From Tistrella bauzanensis (GTDB lineage: Bacteria > Pseudomonadota > Alphaproteobacteria > Tistrellales > Tistrellaceae): DNA of 64,000 nt. The notes under the pieces were generated by a model. The model did no database searches, was not told where the DNA came from, and saw only the letters and a list, made by a program, of their open reading frames with translations. Positions within the stretch are counted from its first letter, which is position 1. Each line of letters opens with the position of its first letter. This document shows, piece after piece, positions 26,528 through 34,693 of this stretch. The stretch lies in NCBI RefSeq assembly GCF_014636235.1, contig NZ_BMDZ01000015.1:26408-90407 (forward strand). Reading direction: 5' to 3'. Position numbers and translations under genes: made by a program.

Positions 26528-27817
26528 ATGGATGTCGCCCTTCCCATGACGGCGCTGGTGGTGCTGATCTGCCTTGGCATGCCCATCGCCTATGCGCTTG
26601 GCGTGACCGGCGCGGTCGGCGCCGCGATGGCGATCGGCTGGATGCCCACGCTCGGCGTGTTGCAGACCACACCCTATCGCACCGCCGCCAATTTTCTGCT
26701 GTCGACCATCCCGCTGTTCATCCTGATGGCGGAACTGCTCGCCAGATCGTCGATCGTGCGCAATCTGTATCGGATGTGTTTCCTGTGGCTGGGCCATATC
26801 CGCGGCGGGCTGGCGCTCGCCGCCGTGGCCGCCTCCACCGGCTTCGCGGCCCTGGCCGGGTCCAGCACCGCCGCCGCCGCCGCGATGGCGCGGATTTCGG
26901 TGCCCGAGATGCGCCGCTATGGCTATGACGACCGGCTCGCGGTCGGCACGGTCGCGGTGGCCGGCACGCTATCGATCATGATCCCGCCATCGCTGGGCCT
27001 GATCATCTATGGCGTGCTGACCGAAACCTCGATCGGCAGCCTGTTCATGGCCGGTGTCGTGCCGGGCATTCTCACGGCGGCGGGCTATGTCACCGTCATC
27101 CTGCTGTGGGTCAAGCGCAGGCCGGACATCGCCCCCGCCGCGCCCAAGCCCCCCCGCGCCGAGCGTGTGGCCTCAATCCGTCCGGTCTGGCCGGCGGCCG
27201 TGCTGGTGGGGCTGGTTCTGGGCGGTATCTATTCCGGCGCCATCACCGCCACCGAGGCCGCCGCCGTCGGCGCCATGGGCGCGCTGATCATCGGCATCGG
27301 CTGGGGCGGGTTGCGCCGCAGCGAATTCGCCGAGGCGCTGCGCCACACCCTGCGCTCCACCGCCATGATCTTCGCCATCGTCATCGGCGCGATGATCTTC
27401 GGCTATTACCTGGCCGCCACCCGCGCGCCGCAGGAGTTGATCGACTGGGTCGGCACCCTGCCGCTTCCGGCCTGGGGCATCCTGCTGGTGATCGTGCTGA
27501 TCTATCTGGTGCTGGGCTTCTTCATCGACCAGTTGGCGATCGTCATCCTGACCCTGCCGCTGACCTTCCCGCTGGTGATGTCGCTGGGCTATGACCCGAT
27601 CTGGTTCGGCATCATCGTCACCAAAACCACTGAAATCGGGCTGGTCACACCACCCCTGGGGATGAATGTGTTCGTGGCCGCCAGCGCATCGAACACCCGG
27701 GTCGAAACCGGCTTCAAGGGTGTGATGCCATTCCTGATCGGCGAATTCGTCGTTCTCGGCCTGCTGATCGCGCTGCCGGAACTCAGCCTGTGGCTGCCCG
27801 GCCTGATCGCCTATTAA
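26528..27817 (+). CDS. TRAP transporter large permease, DctM family
   Basis: This 429-residue integral membrane protein is the transport channel of the TRAP system, driven by a Na+ or H+ gradient. About twelve hydrophobic segments are spread over its length. Family marks include LSTIPLFILMAELLARSSIVRNLY, GFAALAGSSTAAAAAMARISVPEM, VAGTLSIMIPPSLGLIIYGVLTE and the C-terminal FGIIVTKTTEIGLVTPPLGMNVFV. The ATG at 26528 has an AAGGAG site seven bases upstream; the frame continues further up within the dctQ tail. It is complete and, unlike the second copy of this system in the window (43111-46044), shows no frameshift. Confidence 0.95.
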   Translation: MDVALPMTALVVLICLGMPIAYALGVTGAVGAAMAIGWMPTLGVLQTTPYRTAANFLLSTIPLFILMAELLARSSIVRNLYRMCFLWLGHIRGGLALAAVAASTGFAALAGSSTAAAAAMARISVPEMRRYGYDDRLAVGTVAVAGTLSIMIPPSLGLIIYGVLTETSIGSLFMAGVVPGILTAAGYVTVILLWVKRRPDIAPAAPKPPRAERVASIRPVWPAAVLVGLVLGGIYSGAITATEAAAVGAMGALIIGIGWGGLRRSEFAEALRHTLRSTAMIFAIVIGAMIFGYYLAATRAPQELIDWVGTLPLPAWGILLVIVLIYLVLGFFIDQLAIVILTLPLTFPLVMSLGYDPIWFGIIVTKTTEIGLVTPPLGMNVFVAASASNTRVETGFKGVMPFLIGEFVVLGLLIALPELSLWLPGLIAY

Positions 27818-27844
27818 TCCCTGTTCGGATTGGAGTTCGCATCC

Positions 27845-28738
27845 ATGTTCGCCGCCGATCTCCTGAAGGGCCGTCGCGCGCTGATCACCGGCGGCGGCAC
27901 CGGCCTTGGCCTCGCCATCGCCGGCCGCTATGCCGAACTCGGCGCCGATCTGGTGCTGGTGGGGCGTCGCGCGGCGGTGCTCGACGATGCCGCCGCCGGC
28001 CTCGCCGCCCGCCATGGCGTCGATGTCGACGCGATAGCCTGCGACGTCCGCGATGCCATGGCGGTCGACGCCATGATGGACCGGGCCTTCGCCACCCGCC
28101 CCATCGACATCCTGGTCAACAATGCCGCCGGCAATTTCCTGGCGCGCAGCGAGACGTTGTCGCCGCGCGCGGTCGACGCCATCATCGATATCGTGCTGAA
28201 GGGCGCGGCCAATGTGACGCTCGCCGCCGGCCGGCGCTGGATCAGCGCCGGGCTGCCGGCGGCGGTCTTGTGCATCCTCACTCAGTCGGCCCTGACCGGC
28301 GCCCCGTATAAACTGCCATCGGCCATGGCCAAGGCCGGGGTGCTGGCGATGATCCGTTCGCTGGCGGTGGAATGGGGGCCGCATGGCATCCGCCTGAACG
28401 GCATAGCACCGGGCCCGTTCCCCACCGAAGGCGCCTTCGGCCGGTTGCGGCCGGCTGGCACCGAGATGCCGCCACCCGAGGCGGGGGTGGCGCTGGGCCG
28501 CACCGGCAAACCCGCCGAACTGGCCGATCTGGCGGCATTTCTGGTATCGGATGGCGCCGGCTATATCACCGGCGAGGTGCTGGCGATCGATGGCGGGCGC
28601 CGGCTCGAAGGTGCGGCCGGGCCGGATCTGGCGGCCTTGCGCGGCTGGACGCCCTCTGTCTGGGACAGTCTGCGCGGTGTTGGCCGTGCCGCCGCGCCTG
28701 CATCCACATCCGCATCCACAGACGAGGACCGGCCATGA
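27845..28738 (+). CDS. Short-chain dehydrogenase resembling 2,4-dienoyl-CoA reductase
   Basis: This 297-residue protein starts with the NADP(H) Rossmann motif ALITGGGTGLGLAIAGRYAELGADLVLVGRR and has DILVNNAAGNFLA near 90. The region SAMAKAGVLAMIRSLAVEWGPHGIRLNGIAPGP followed by TEGAFGRLRPAGTEM matches dienoyl-CoA reductases rather than generic SDRs. These reduce 2,4-dienoyl-CoA during unsaturated acid breakdown. Aligned by eye to the mitochondrial enzyme, the catalytic tyrosine position is a serine (SALTGAPYKLP), with a tyrosine eight residues later, so activity or substrate may differ. GGAG lies nine bases before ATG 27845. The C-terminus carries a Ser/Thr repeat (ASTSAST). The next gene overlaps by four bases. 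Confidence 0.87.
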   Translation: MFAADLLKGRRALITGGGTGLGLAIAGRYAELGADLVLVGRRAAVLDDAAAGLAARHGVDVDAIACDVRDAMAVDAMMDRAFATRPIDILVNNAAGNFLARSETLSPRAVDAIIDIVLKGAANVTLAAGRRWISAGLPAAVLCILTQSALTGAPYKLPSAMAKAGVLAMIRSLAVEWGPHGIRLNGIAPGPFPTEGAFGRLRPAGTEMPPPEAGVALGRTGKPAELADLAAFLVSDGAGYITGEVLAIDGGRRLEGAAGPDLAALRGWTPSVWDSLRGVGRAAAPASTSASTDEDRP

Positions 28739-29763
28739 CCGATATGCCGTCATCAATCCCCGCCATCCGCCTTGGCAGCCAGGGGCCGGTGGTGTCGGCC
28801 GTCGGGCTGGGCTGCATGGCCATGACCGGATCCTACGGCCCGCGCGACCCCGGCGAGGCGCAGCGCACCCTTCACCATGCCATCGACCGTGGCATCACCC
28901 TGATCGACACCGCCGACATGTATGGCTGGGGCACGAATGAAGCCCTGGTCGGGCAGGCCATCCGCGATCGCCGCGACCGGGTGGTACTGGCGAGCAAAGT
29001 GGGCTTCGTGCCGCCCGCCGGCGGCACCGAAGGCGGGCGCGGTATCGATGGCAGCCCGGCCCATATCGGCCGGGCGATCGAGGCCAGCCTGCGGCGGCTT
29101 GGCACCGATTGCATCGATCTGTGGTATCTGCACCGGGTCGACCCGCAGGTGCCGATCGAAGACAGCGTCGGTGCCATGGCCGATCAGGTCCGCAAGGGCC
29201 ATGTCCGGCATCTTGGATTAAGCGAAGTTTCGGCCATAACTCTTTCTCGTGCCGCAAAAATATTCCCGATCGCTGCGGTGCAGAGCGAGTATTCCCTGTG
29301 GTCGCGCGATCCCGAAGACGGGCTGCTGGGTGCCTGCCACGATCTGGGCACGGCCTTCGTCGCCTATGGCGTGCTCAGCCGCGGCGCGCTGGCGGGTACG
29401 CTCGCCAGCGCCGCCGATCTGGCGCCCGATGACAACCGGCGCAACTACCCGCGCTTTGCCGCCGACAATCTGGACCGCAATCTGGATCTCGTCCGGCAGC
29501 TTGAGGCGATCGCCCGGCGGCTGGGCATCAGCACCGCCGTGCTGGCCATCGCCTGGGTGCTGGACCGGAACCGCCAGCCCGCATCGCCCCCGATCGTGCC
29601 GCTGTTCGGCGCCTCGCGGCCGGCGCGGATCGACGATAATCTGGCGGCCCTGATGGTATCGCTGACCGACGAGGACCGGGCGGCGATCAGTGCCGCTGTG
29701 CCGCCCGGTCTCGTGGCCGGGGCGCGCTATGCGCCCGACCGTATGGCGGCCATCGACCGTTGA
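28735..29763 (+). CDS. Aldo/keto reductase
   Basis: This 342-residue NADPH-dependent aldo/keto reductase has the TIM-barrel markers LGSQGPVVSAVGLGCMAM at the N-terminus, the catalytic Asp-Tyr region LIDTADMYGWGTNEALVGQAI, the catalytic lysine in VLASKVGF and the catalytic histidine in DLWYLHRVDP. Its start overlaps the stop of the dienoyl-CoA-reductase-like gene (ATGA). The nucleotide-binding C-terminal part (PPIVPLFGASRPARIDDNL) is complete. It is of the YakC/AKR13-like type with broad aldehyde or ketone substrates. Within the operon it may process a carbonyl intermediate of the imported acid; this is inferred from position only. Confidence 0.93.
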   Translation: MTDMPSSIPAIRLGSQGPVVSAVGLGCMAMTGSYGPRDPGEAQRTLHHAIDRGITLIDTADMYGWGTNEALVGQAIRDRRDRVVLASKVGFVPPAGGTEGGRGIDGSPAHIGRAIEASLRRLGTDCIDLWYLHRVDPQVPIEDSVGAMADQVRKGHVRHLGLSEVSAITLSRAAKIFPIAAVQSEYSLWSRDPEDGLLGACHDLGTAFVAYGVLSRGALAGTLASAADLAPDDNRRNYPRFAADNLDRNLDLVRQLEAIARRLGISTAVLAIAWVLDRNRQPASPPIVPLFGASRPARIDDNLAALMVSLTDEDRAAISAAVPPGLVAGARYAPDRMAAIDR

Positions 29764-29809
29764 TCCGACGATCTCCGGTCCAATGGGGCCGCCAAGCCCT
29801 CTGCCCGCC

Positions 29810-30811
29810 TCAGGCCCGCAGGCCCGTCACCATCGACAGGCCCGATTTGCCGACCGGGCCATGGCTGATATCAGTGAAGCCGGCGCGGGCGGCCAGATCT
29901 GCCATCTCCTGAAGCGTCCGGCTGTGGCCGCCGCTCCACAGAGCCAGGGCCGACAGGTTGTGCAGGGTGGCAAACAGCGGGCCGGTGCGGTCCGGCTGCA
30001 CGAAATGCCCCTGCACGACCACCCGCCCGCCCGGCGTCAGCGCATCGCGCGCCCGCCCCAGCATCGACAGGCAGACAGTGTCGGATTCCTGGTGCAGCAC
30101 GTTCGACATCAGCACCAGATCCAGATCGGCGCCGAAGCGGTCATGGGCATAGTCGATCACACCGGTGGAGATGCGATCGCTCAACCCGTGCTCCGCCACC
30201 ATCGCGCGGGTGATCTCCAGCACCGGTTTCAGATCCAGCACCGCGATATGCAGCGACGGCGCCGCCTGGGCCAGCGCCATCGCATAGGTGCCGGCGCCAC
30301 CGCCGATATCGGCGGCGCGGCGCAGACCGCCCAGCGGGATGGCGCGCGGCAGTTCGGCCGCGCCACGCCGGGCATATTCATGCATGCCGAGGATGAAGTC
30401 GCGCATATAGGCCGGATCGTCGCCCAGCCGGAGGCCTTGATCTTCCACGGTCCGGCCGGTGCGCACGGCATCGGCAAGCTGGCTCCACGGCCGTGACCAG
30501 CGGCCCATCACCCGCACCCAGTGGATCAGCGTATCGGGCGACGCGCTGGTCAGAAGTGCTGCCGCCAGATCGCTGTTGCGATAGCGGCCATCGGTTTCCG
30601 GATCGCGGGTCAGCAGACGCAGGGCCACGCCCGCATCCAGCAGCCGGGTCATGCCGTCGACCGATGTGTTCAACCGGTCGGCCAAAGCCGTCGCGCGCGA
30701 CGGACCGTCAGCCAGGGCATCGAACACGCCCAGCTCGGCCATGGCATAAAGCGGCTGCCCCTCCCAATAGCCGAAGGCGAGCCGGCTCAGGGTCATGAAG
30801 GGAATGTCCAT
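29810..30811 (-). CDS. SAM-dependent O-methyltransferase (acetylserotonin/plant-type OMT family)
   Basis: This 333-residue protein has the two-part plan of the Methyltransf_2 family. An N-terminal winged-helix dimerisation region (about 10-100, GYWEGQPLYAMAELGVFDALADGP) precedes a class I SAM fold with motif I AADIGGGAGTYAMAL (about 166-180), an acidic residue after strand 2 (IAVLDLKPVLE), and LVLMSNVLHQESD, which holds the histidine position used as base in many OMTs. Its family methylates hydroxyls of small molecules, sometimes N- or S-groups. It is last in the minus-strand run behind nitronate monooxygenase, with a 12-base gap, so it could methylate an oxime, nitronate or hydroxamate-type oxygen produced by the AurF-like enzyme (inference). 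Confidence 0.9.
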   Translation of the reverse strand: MDIPFMTLSRLAFGYWEGQPLYAMAELGVFDALADGPSRATALADRLNTSVDGMTRLLDAGVALRLLTRDPETDGRYRNSDLAAALLTSASPDTLIHWVRVMGRWSRPWSQLADAVRTGRTVEDQGLRLGDDPAYMRDFILGMHEYARRGAAELPRAIPLGGLRRAADIGGGAGTYAMALAQAAPSLHIAVLDLKPVLEITRAMVAEHGLSDRISTGVIDYAHDRFGADLDLVLMSNVLHQESDTVCLSMLGRARDALTPGGRVVVQGHFVQPDRTGPLFATLHNLSALALWSGGHSRTLQEMADLAARAGFTDISHGPVGKSGLSMVTGLRA

Positions 30812-30823
30812 GTCTGCGTCTCC

Positions 30824-31900
30824 CTAGCTTTGGGCGGCAATGGCGGCAGTGGCGGCCGGCCGGGCATCCGGCCGCCTGGCGGCACGACCTTGTGCGACAC
30901 CGGCGGCCAGGCGCCGCACGATATCGGCCGCCGGCTCAATCGCGGTCACGGCATCGCAGCCTGTGCCGCAATACAGCGCCATGTCGTCGATCCGGCCGCT
31001 GGTGTGGATGGTCGGCACGGCGGCCGATCCGCATGGCACCGGGTATGGCCGGCCGAACAGCACCGTGCGGCCGATGAAGGTCGGAGCCGGTGGGGTTGCG
31101 GCCTCGGTGACCGCATTGCGCAGCACCCGGTGGCGCCGCCCGGCCCATCCGATCTCGAACCGGTCGGTGATCACGGTCTGATCGGCGCCGGTGGCGGTGA
31201 GAACCCGCGCGCGATAATGGTCATGCGCGGCGCTTTCCGTGGCGCAGATAAAGGCCGTGCCGGCCAGAACCGCGTCGGCGCCGGCCGCGGCCGCCATCGC
31301 AGCCGCGTTGGCGTCGCTGATCCCGCCCGCCGCGATCAGCGGGATCTCGGGCAGGCGCTCCGCCACCGCCGCCACCAGATCCAGCACGCCACGCGCCGAC
31401 AGGTGGTGACCGCCGGCTTCATGGCCCTGAATGACAATGGCGCCGGCTCCCCGGCGCACGGCTTCCACCGCATCGAACACACTGCCGGTCTGCACGATCA
31501 CCACCCGGCCGGCATCGCGGGCAAGCCGGATCGCCGCCGCGGGCGGCAGGCCATAGAAGGTCACGAACGGCCGGGCGGCGGGGGCCTGCGTCACCCCCCG
31601 TACCTGATCGAGCAATGTCGGCTCCGAGACGACCTCCGGCACCAGATTGATGCCGAAGGGCCGGTCGGTCAGATCCGCCGCCTCGGCGATCAGGGCCGCG
31701 ATCTCATCGGGGTTGTGCTTGTACAGGCCGATGATGCCCGCCCCGCCGGCCTCCGCCACCGCCGCCACCAGACATGGCCCGGCGATGCCGCCCATGCCGG
31801 CCTGAAACACCGGCAACCGGGCGTCGACCAGGGCGGCCGCCCGCCCCGGTGCCACTGTGTCAGCGCCCATGCGAGGATCGCCCAGGCCCGCCGGGATCAC
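30824..31900 (-). CDS. Nitronate monooxygenase (2-nitropropane dioxygenase family)
   Basis: This 358-residue FMN-dependent TIM-barrel protein belongs to the family that oxidises alkyl nitronates to carbonyls and nitrite. Visible marks are LPVFQAGMGGIAGPCLVAAVAEAGGAGIIG at the N-terminus, GAGAIVIQGHEAGGHH (about 132-147) with the active-site histidine region, PLIAAGGISDANAAAMAAAAGADAVLAGTAFI for FMN phosphate binding and HDHYRARVLTA. Its ATG overlaps the stop of the amino acid:carrier-protein ligase gene by four bases, so it is co-translated with it. Some members of this fold are enoyl reductases (FabK-like), but the AurF-like oxygenase in the same operon makes a nitro or nitronate substrate plausible. 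It could be a biosynthetic step or a detoxification step. Confidence 0.88.
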   Translation of the reverse strand: MIPAGLGDPRMGADTVAPGRAAALVDARLPVFQAGMGGIAGPCLVAAVAEAGGAGIIGLYKHNPDEIAALIAEAADLTDRPFGINLVPEVVSEPTLLDQVRGVTQAPAARPFVTFYGLPPAAAIRLARDAGRVVIVQTGSVFDAVEAVRRGAGAIVIQGHEAGGHHLSARGVLDLVAAVAERLPEIPLIAAGGISDANAAAMAAAAGADAVLAGTAFICATESAAHDHYRARVLTATGADQTVITDRFEIGWAGRRHRVLRNAVTEAATPPAPTFIGRTVLFGRPYPVPCGSAAVPTIHTSGRIDDMALYCGTGCDAVTAIEPAADIVRRLAAGVAQGRAARRPDARPAATAAIAAQS

Positions 31901-32958
31901 GCGCCCGCCCCGGCATCGGCCGGCCCCCTCTCCCGCCTTGCATTGGCGTCGCCCCCGGTCGCGCGTGGCGGTTTGGGGCGCTGGGCCTCGTCGGCCGGGG
32001 GTGGCGCCACCAGATCGCCCGGCAGCAGACCCGATGCCGCCAGTTCGGCCGCCTCATCGGCGATCGCCACCTCCAGCGCCGCGCGGGCGCGCCGGACATT
32101 GCCGTCATGCATGTCCAGCAGCGCATGCATCCAGCGCTCAAGGCCAAAGGCGACACAGCCGCTGAAGGCGTGGCTGCCATCCTGGTTGTGGATGTCGCAA
32201 CGCTCGCCAAAAAAATTGCGATGGAAGTTCACCGAGGCGATCGCCAGCGTGTCGCCATAGACGAACTCCTCTTTCACCGGAAACAGCTTCTGCATGGCCG
32301 TGCGGGCGGCATCGTTCGAGAAGAACGGATCGGTCGCGGCCTCGATCTTCAACGGCAGGTCCAGCCGGTCGGCAAAGGCCAGAACCCGGGCGCGGAAGGT
32401 CTTCAGATGGGCCTTCACCGCATCCTGCGGCCCCACGCAGACGATTTCACGCATGGTGAACCCGGTCAGCCGGCGCAGGCCGTCGTAATACGCCTCACGA
32501 CGGAAGCAGCGCGCGACCGTCGTCACGAAGCGGGGGGCATCGAGCCTGGCGCCGCGCAGATCCAGATAGACGTTATAGCAGGCGGCCGTGGGCAGGACAT
32601 GGGTCGCATCGGTCAGCCGGTCGCCGGCGATGCGGGTCACCGGGCCGGCCTTGGCCTCTTCCGCCACGGTCGCGTGATGGACCTCGTCGATGCCAGCGGT
32701 CATCACGCCCAGATGCGGGAAGTTGTGGAAGAAATCGAGCGTGTCCAGGTCGGCGGCACGCATCAGCGGCGGATAGATCATCGGCCGTGCCGGCACGCCG
32801 CGCGCCCAGCCACGGATATGGTCGTCGAGCGCGATCATCAACTCGGTCACGTCGGGGCCCAGCGTCACAAGCCCGTCTTCGGCGGCACGAAACAGCGTGT
32901 CCGCGCCGGTCGCGGCGTCGTGGCCGCAATTATGTTCACTGCCATGCTCACTGCACAT
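31897..32958 (-). CDS. Zinc-dependent amino acid:[carrier protein] ligase (SerRS-like)
   Basis: This 353-residue protein resembles the catalytic core of atypical seryl-tRNA synthetases but lacks a tRNA-binding arm. The known relatives load an amino acid, usually glycine or alanine, onto the phosphopantetheine of a carrier protein. Three zinc ligands expected for this class are in place: Cys127 (TAACYNVYLDL), Glu171 (GFTMREIV) and Cys268 (SGCVAFGLERW). The class II motif 2 arginine lies in VARCFRREA and the motif 3 arginine is Arg275. The carrier protein is encoded directly upstream, 58 bases away. The last 50 residues are a Pro/Ala/Arg-rich tail. The N-terminus has a Cys/His cluster (CSEHGSEHNCGH) that could bind metal. 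The amino acid used cannot be told. Confidence 0.88.
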   Translation of the reverse strand: MCSEHGSEHNCGHDAATGADTLFRAAEDGLVTLGPDVTELMIALDDHIRGWARGVPARPMIYPPLMRAADLDTLDFFHNFPHLGVMTAGIDEVHHATVAEEAKAGPVTRIAGDRLTDATHVLPTAACYNVYLDLRGARLDAPRFVTTVARCFRREAYYDGLRRLTGFTMREIVCVGPQDAVKAHLKTFRARVLAFADRLDLPLKIEAATDPFFSNDAARTAMQKLFPVKEEFVYGDTLAIASVNFHRNFFGERCDIHNQDGSHAFSGCVAFGLERWMHALLDMHDGNVRRARAALEVAIADEAAELAASGLLPGDLVAPPPADEAQRPKPPRATGGDANARRERGPADAGAGA

Positions 32959-33016
32959 GGGGGGTCACCATCAGAAAGTGCGGCGCCGAACGGCTGCGTC
33001 CGGCACCAGAGCGGGT

Positions 33017-33268
33017 TCAACCGGCCAGAAAGGTGCGGCGGATCGCGGCGCGGGTGCGGAACGCATCGACCGAGACGCCGTCGAGCAGGTTCGCGCGGCC
33101 GGTCACCTCTTCCAGCACGAAGACGAACTCCATGAAATCAAGGCTGTCGATCACCCGGTTCTCGATCAGGTCCAGGTCGTCGGGGATCGTGTCGAGTTCC
33201 GGATTGCGGGCCAGAAGCCAACTGACCACACGGGTCTCGGCATTGGTGGCGGAGGTCTGATCGGTCAT
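33017..33268 (-). CDS. Acyl/aminoacyl carrier protein
   Basis: This 83-residue helical protein has the phosphopantetheine attachment serine at 42 in NRVIDSLDFMEFVF, followed by an acidic recognition helix (VLEEVTGRANLLDGV). Such small stand-alone carriers are the partners of SerRS-like ligases. Its ATG overlaps the stop of the di-iron oxygenase gene (TGATG), and the ligase gene follows, so the three gene products probably work together: the ligase loads the amino acid, the carrier presents it and the oxygenase oxidises it. The frame stays open upstream, but that stretch lies inside the oxygenase gene. No phosphopantetheinyl transferase is encoded nearby. Confidence 0.92.
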   Translation of the reverse strand: MTDQTSATNAETRVVSWLLARNPELDTIPDDLDLIENRVIDSLDFMEFVFVLEEVTGRANLLDGVSVDAFRTRAAIRRTFLAG

Positions 33269-34179
33269 CACGCGGCCTCCCGTACAGGGCGGAGAATTCC
33301 GGTTGCGGTCATGAAATCGGTCGTCCGGCGCAGGACGCGGGCATCGAAGGCCGCGCGTGCCGGATGGCTCAACAGGCCGCGGCGCAGCGCCAGCGGGTCG
33401 GCGATTCCGGCATCGCGATAGGCATCTGGCGAATAGAAGCCCCGGATGCTGGCGGTCATATACCGCCGCAGATACTCCGACACCCGGTCGAGCAGCGCCT
33501 CGTCGCCACGGCGGCACAGATCCTCGTGCAGCAGCACCATCAGCTTGCGGCCGAAGGCGATATGGCGGCTTTCGTCGACATGATGAACCTGGTTGATCTT
33601 GCGGATCGCCGGGTCGAGCCGTTCATCGGCGGCCATCGCGGTGTTATAGAAATCCACGATCTCTTCGAAGATCGTGATCCGCGCAAAGACCAGGAAGTTC
33701 TCGATCAACGGATCTGGCGCGGTTTCAATCCGCACCTGCCGGTCCGGATACAGTTTCCCGGCATAGCGCAGGCAGAATTCGGCGAAAAACCACATGTGGT
33801 CATTCTCTTCGCCGACGAAGTGATGGAAAAAGCGCGAGGCGACTTCATAGCCTGGTTCGTGCAGCCGGGCGATCACGGCCTGAAGCAGTTCGCGAATGCC
33901 GTGAACGTTCAGGCTGTAGAAATTGATGCTCTCCCACTTCGCCAGAGTGCGGAGCGTCGCCTCGTCGAGCGTATCGGCGGCATCCGTGCCCCAGACCGAC
34001 AGCAATTCGGGCGGCATCCACCAGCTTGCCGGGTCGATCGCGTCGGGCCAGGCAAAGCTGCGATACGGGTTGTAATAGCCGTCGACCGACAGTTTCGACA
34101 ACCGGTCGATGGCACGGGCGAAGGCCGGCTGGGCCAGAACACCCGGCGGCAGGGCTGATGACGTGCTGGTGTTAAGCAT
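33268..34179 (-). CDS. AurF-like di-iron N-oxygenase
   Basis: This 303-residue protein matches the AurF (p-aminobenzoate N-oxygenase) fold, whose members oxidise amines through hydroxylamine to nitroso or nitro. All seven di-iron ligands of the family pattern are readable: Glu83 (KWESINFY), Glu125 and His128 (ExxH in GEENDHMWF), Glu172 or Glu173 (TIFEEIVDFYN), and His199, Glu203, His206 (HxxxExxH in VHHVDESRHIAF). Start MLNTS at 34179 has an AGAAGGGG site about seven bases upstream; a longer reading frame upstream is arginine-rich and unlikely. It is first in an operon with a carrier protein and aminoacyl ligase. I infer that it N-oxygenates the carrier-bound amino acid; free amine substrates are the alternative. 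Confidence 0.9.
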   Translation of the reverse strand: MLNTSTSSALPPGVLAQPAFARAIDRLSKLSVDGYYNPYRSFAWPDAIDPASWWMPPELLSVWGTDAADTLDEATLRTLAKWESINFYSLNVHGIRELLQAVIARLHEPGYEVASRFFHHFVGEENDHMWFFAEFCLRYAGKLYPDRQVRIETAPDPLIENFLVFARITIFEEIVDFYNTAMAADERLDPAIRKINQVHHVDESRHIAFGRKLMVLLHEDLCRRGDEALLDRVSEYLRRYMTASIRGFYSPDAYRDAGIADPLALRRGLLSHPARAAFDARVLRRTTDFMTATGILRPVREAA

Positions 34180-34468
34180 GATGTGTCCCCTTCTCCGGCA
34201 CCACCGCTCACGACGGTGCCGGCTCGATCGTTTCCACATGTCAGAGGCAAGGCGGCGCGGACATCCACCCGCCGAAGGCGGGCCATCTGTCGCGCATCGG
34301 CAGCCGGCTGCATCGCCACGCACAGAGCGGCGCGGCGGAAGCGGTCAGGCCCGGTGCGGCGGATCAGTCTGCGGATGTCTGGTCGATCGGCGGTCTGGGC
34401 GTGCTCATCCGTTTCTCCCCGGAAGCTGCGATCAATCGATTTTTATTTGCGGCGACACCTGATCCATT

Positions 34469-34693
34469 TTGGATGGGTCATTCCGCAAGATGATCGCTTT
34501 AGGCGTTGCCGTTACCATAGATACAACCACTGGACGGGTGGTTCAATGCATGATTGTCAAAAGATTCAAGAATGATCCATATTATGGATCTTTCGCGCAA
34601 CGTGCGGCGAGGCAGATCAGTGTTCAGGACGGCCTCGTCCTGATGGATACGCACATAAGGTTTACCCCTCCCATCGTGGAGCAAACCGGATGA
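34469..34693 (+). pseudogene. Small frame resembling a TolA/TonB C-terminal domain fragment
   Basis: This 74-residue frame has a TTG start preceded by an in-frame stop. VAVTIDTTTGRVVQ, then FKNDPYYGSFAQRAARQI and DTHIRFTPPIVEQTG, follow the beta-alpha-beta layout of TolA C-terminal domains (DP-F...A..A.RA, then a strand ending F-P). The rest of TolA (membrane anchor, long helix) is missing and the codon composition is AT-richer than the neighbours, so it looks like a remnant or a transferred fragment. A dyad lies over its start and another in its middle (34574-34590). It may also be a chance frame; I would not assign a function. Confidence 0.35.
34574..34590. repeat. Perfect 8-bp-arm dyad in AT-rich gap
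   Basis: GATCCATA and TATGGATC flank a single T. Its core CATATTATGG recurs exactly at 34830-34839 and a shorter relative (ATCCA-TTT-TGGAT) lies at 34462-34474. The spread and similarity suggest binding sites of one regulator. Confidence 0.55.

Noticed and set aside
31897-32958. Considered as a true seryl-tRNA synthetase
   Set aside because: Too short, no N-terminal coiled-coil tRNA arm, zinc ligands of the carrier-protein ligase class and a carrier protein gene next door.
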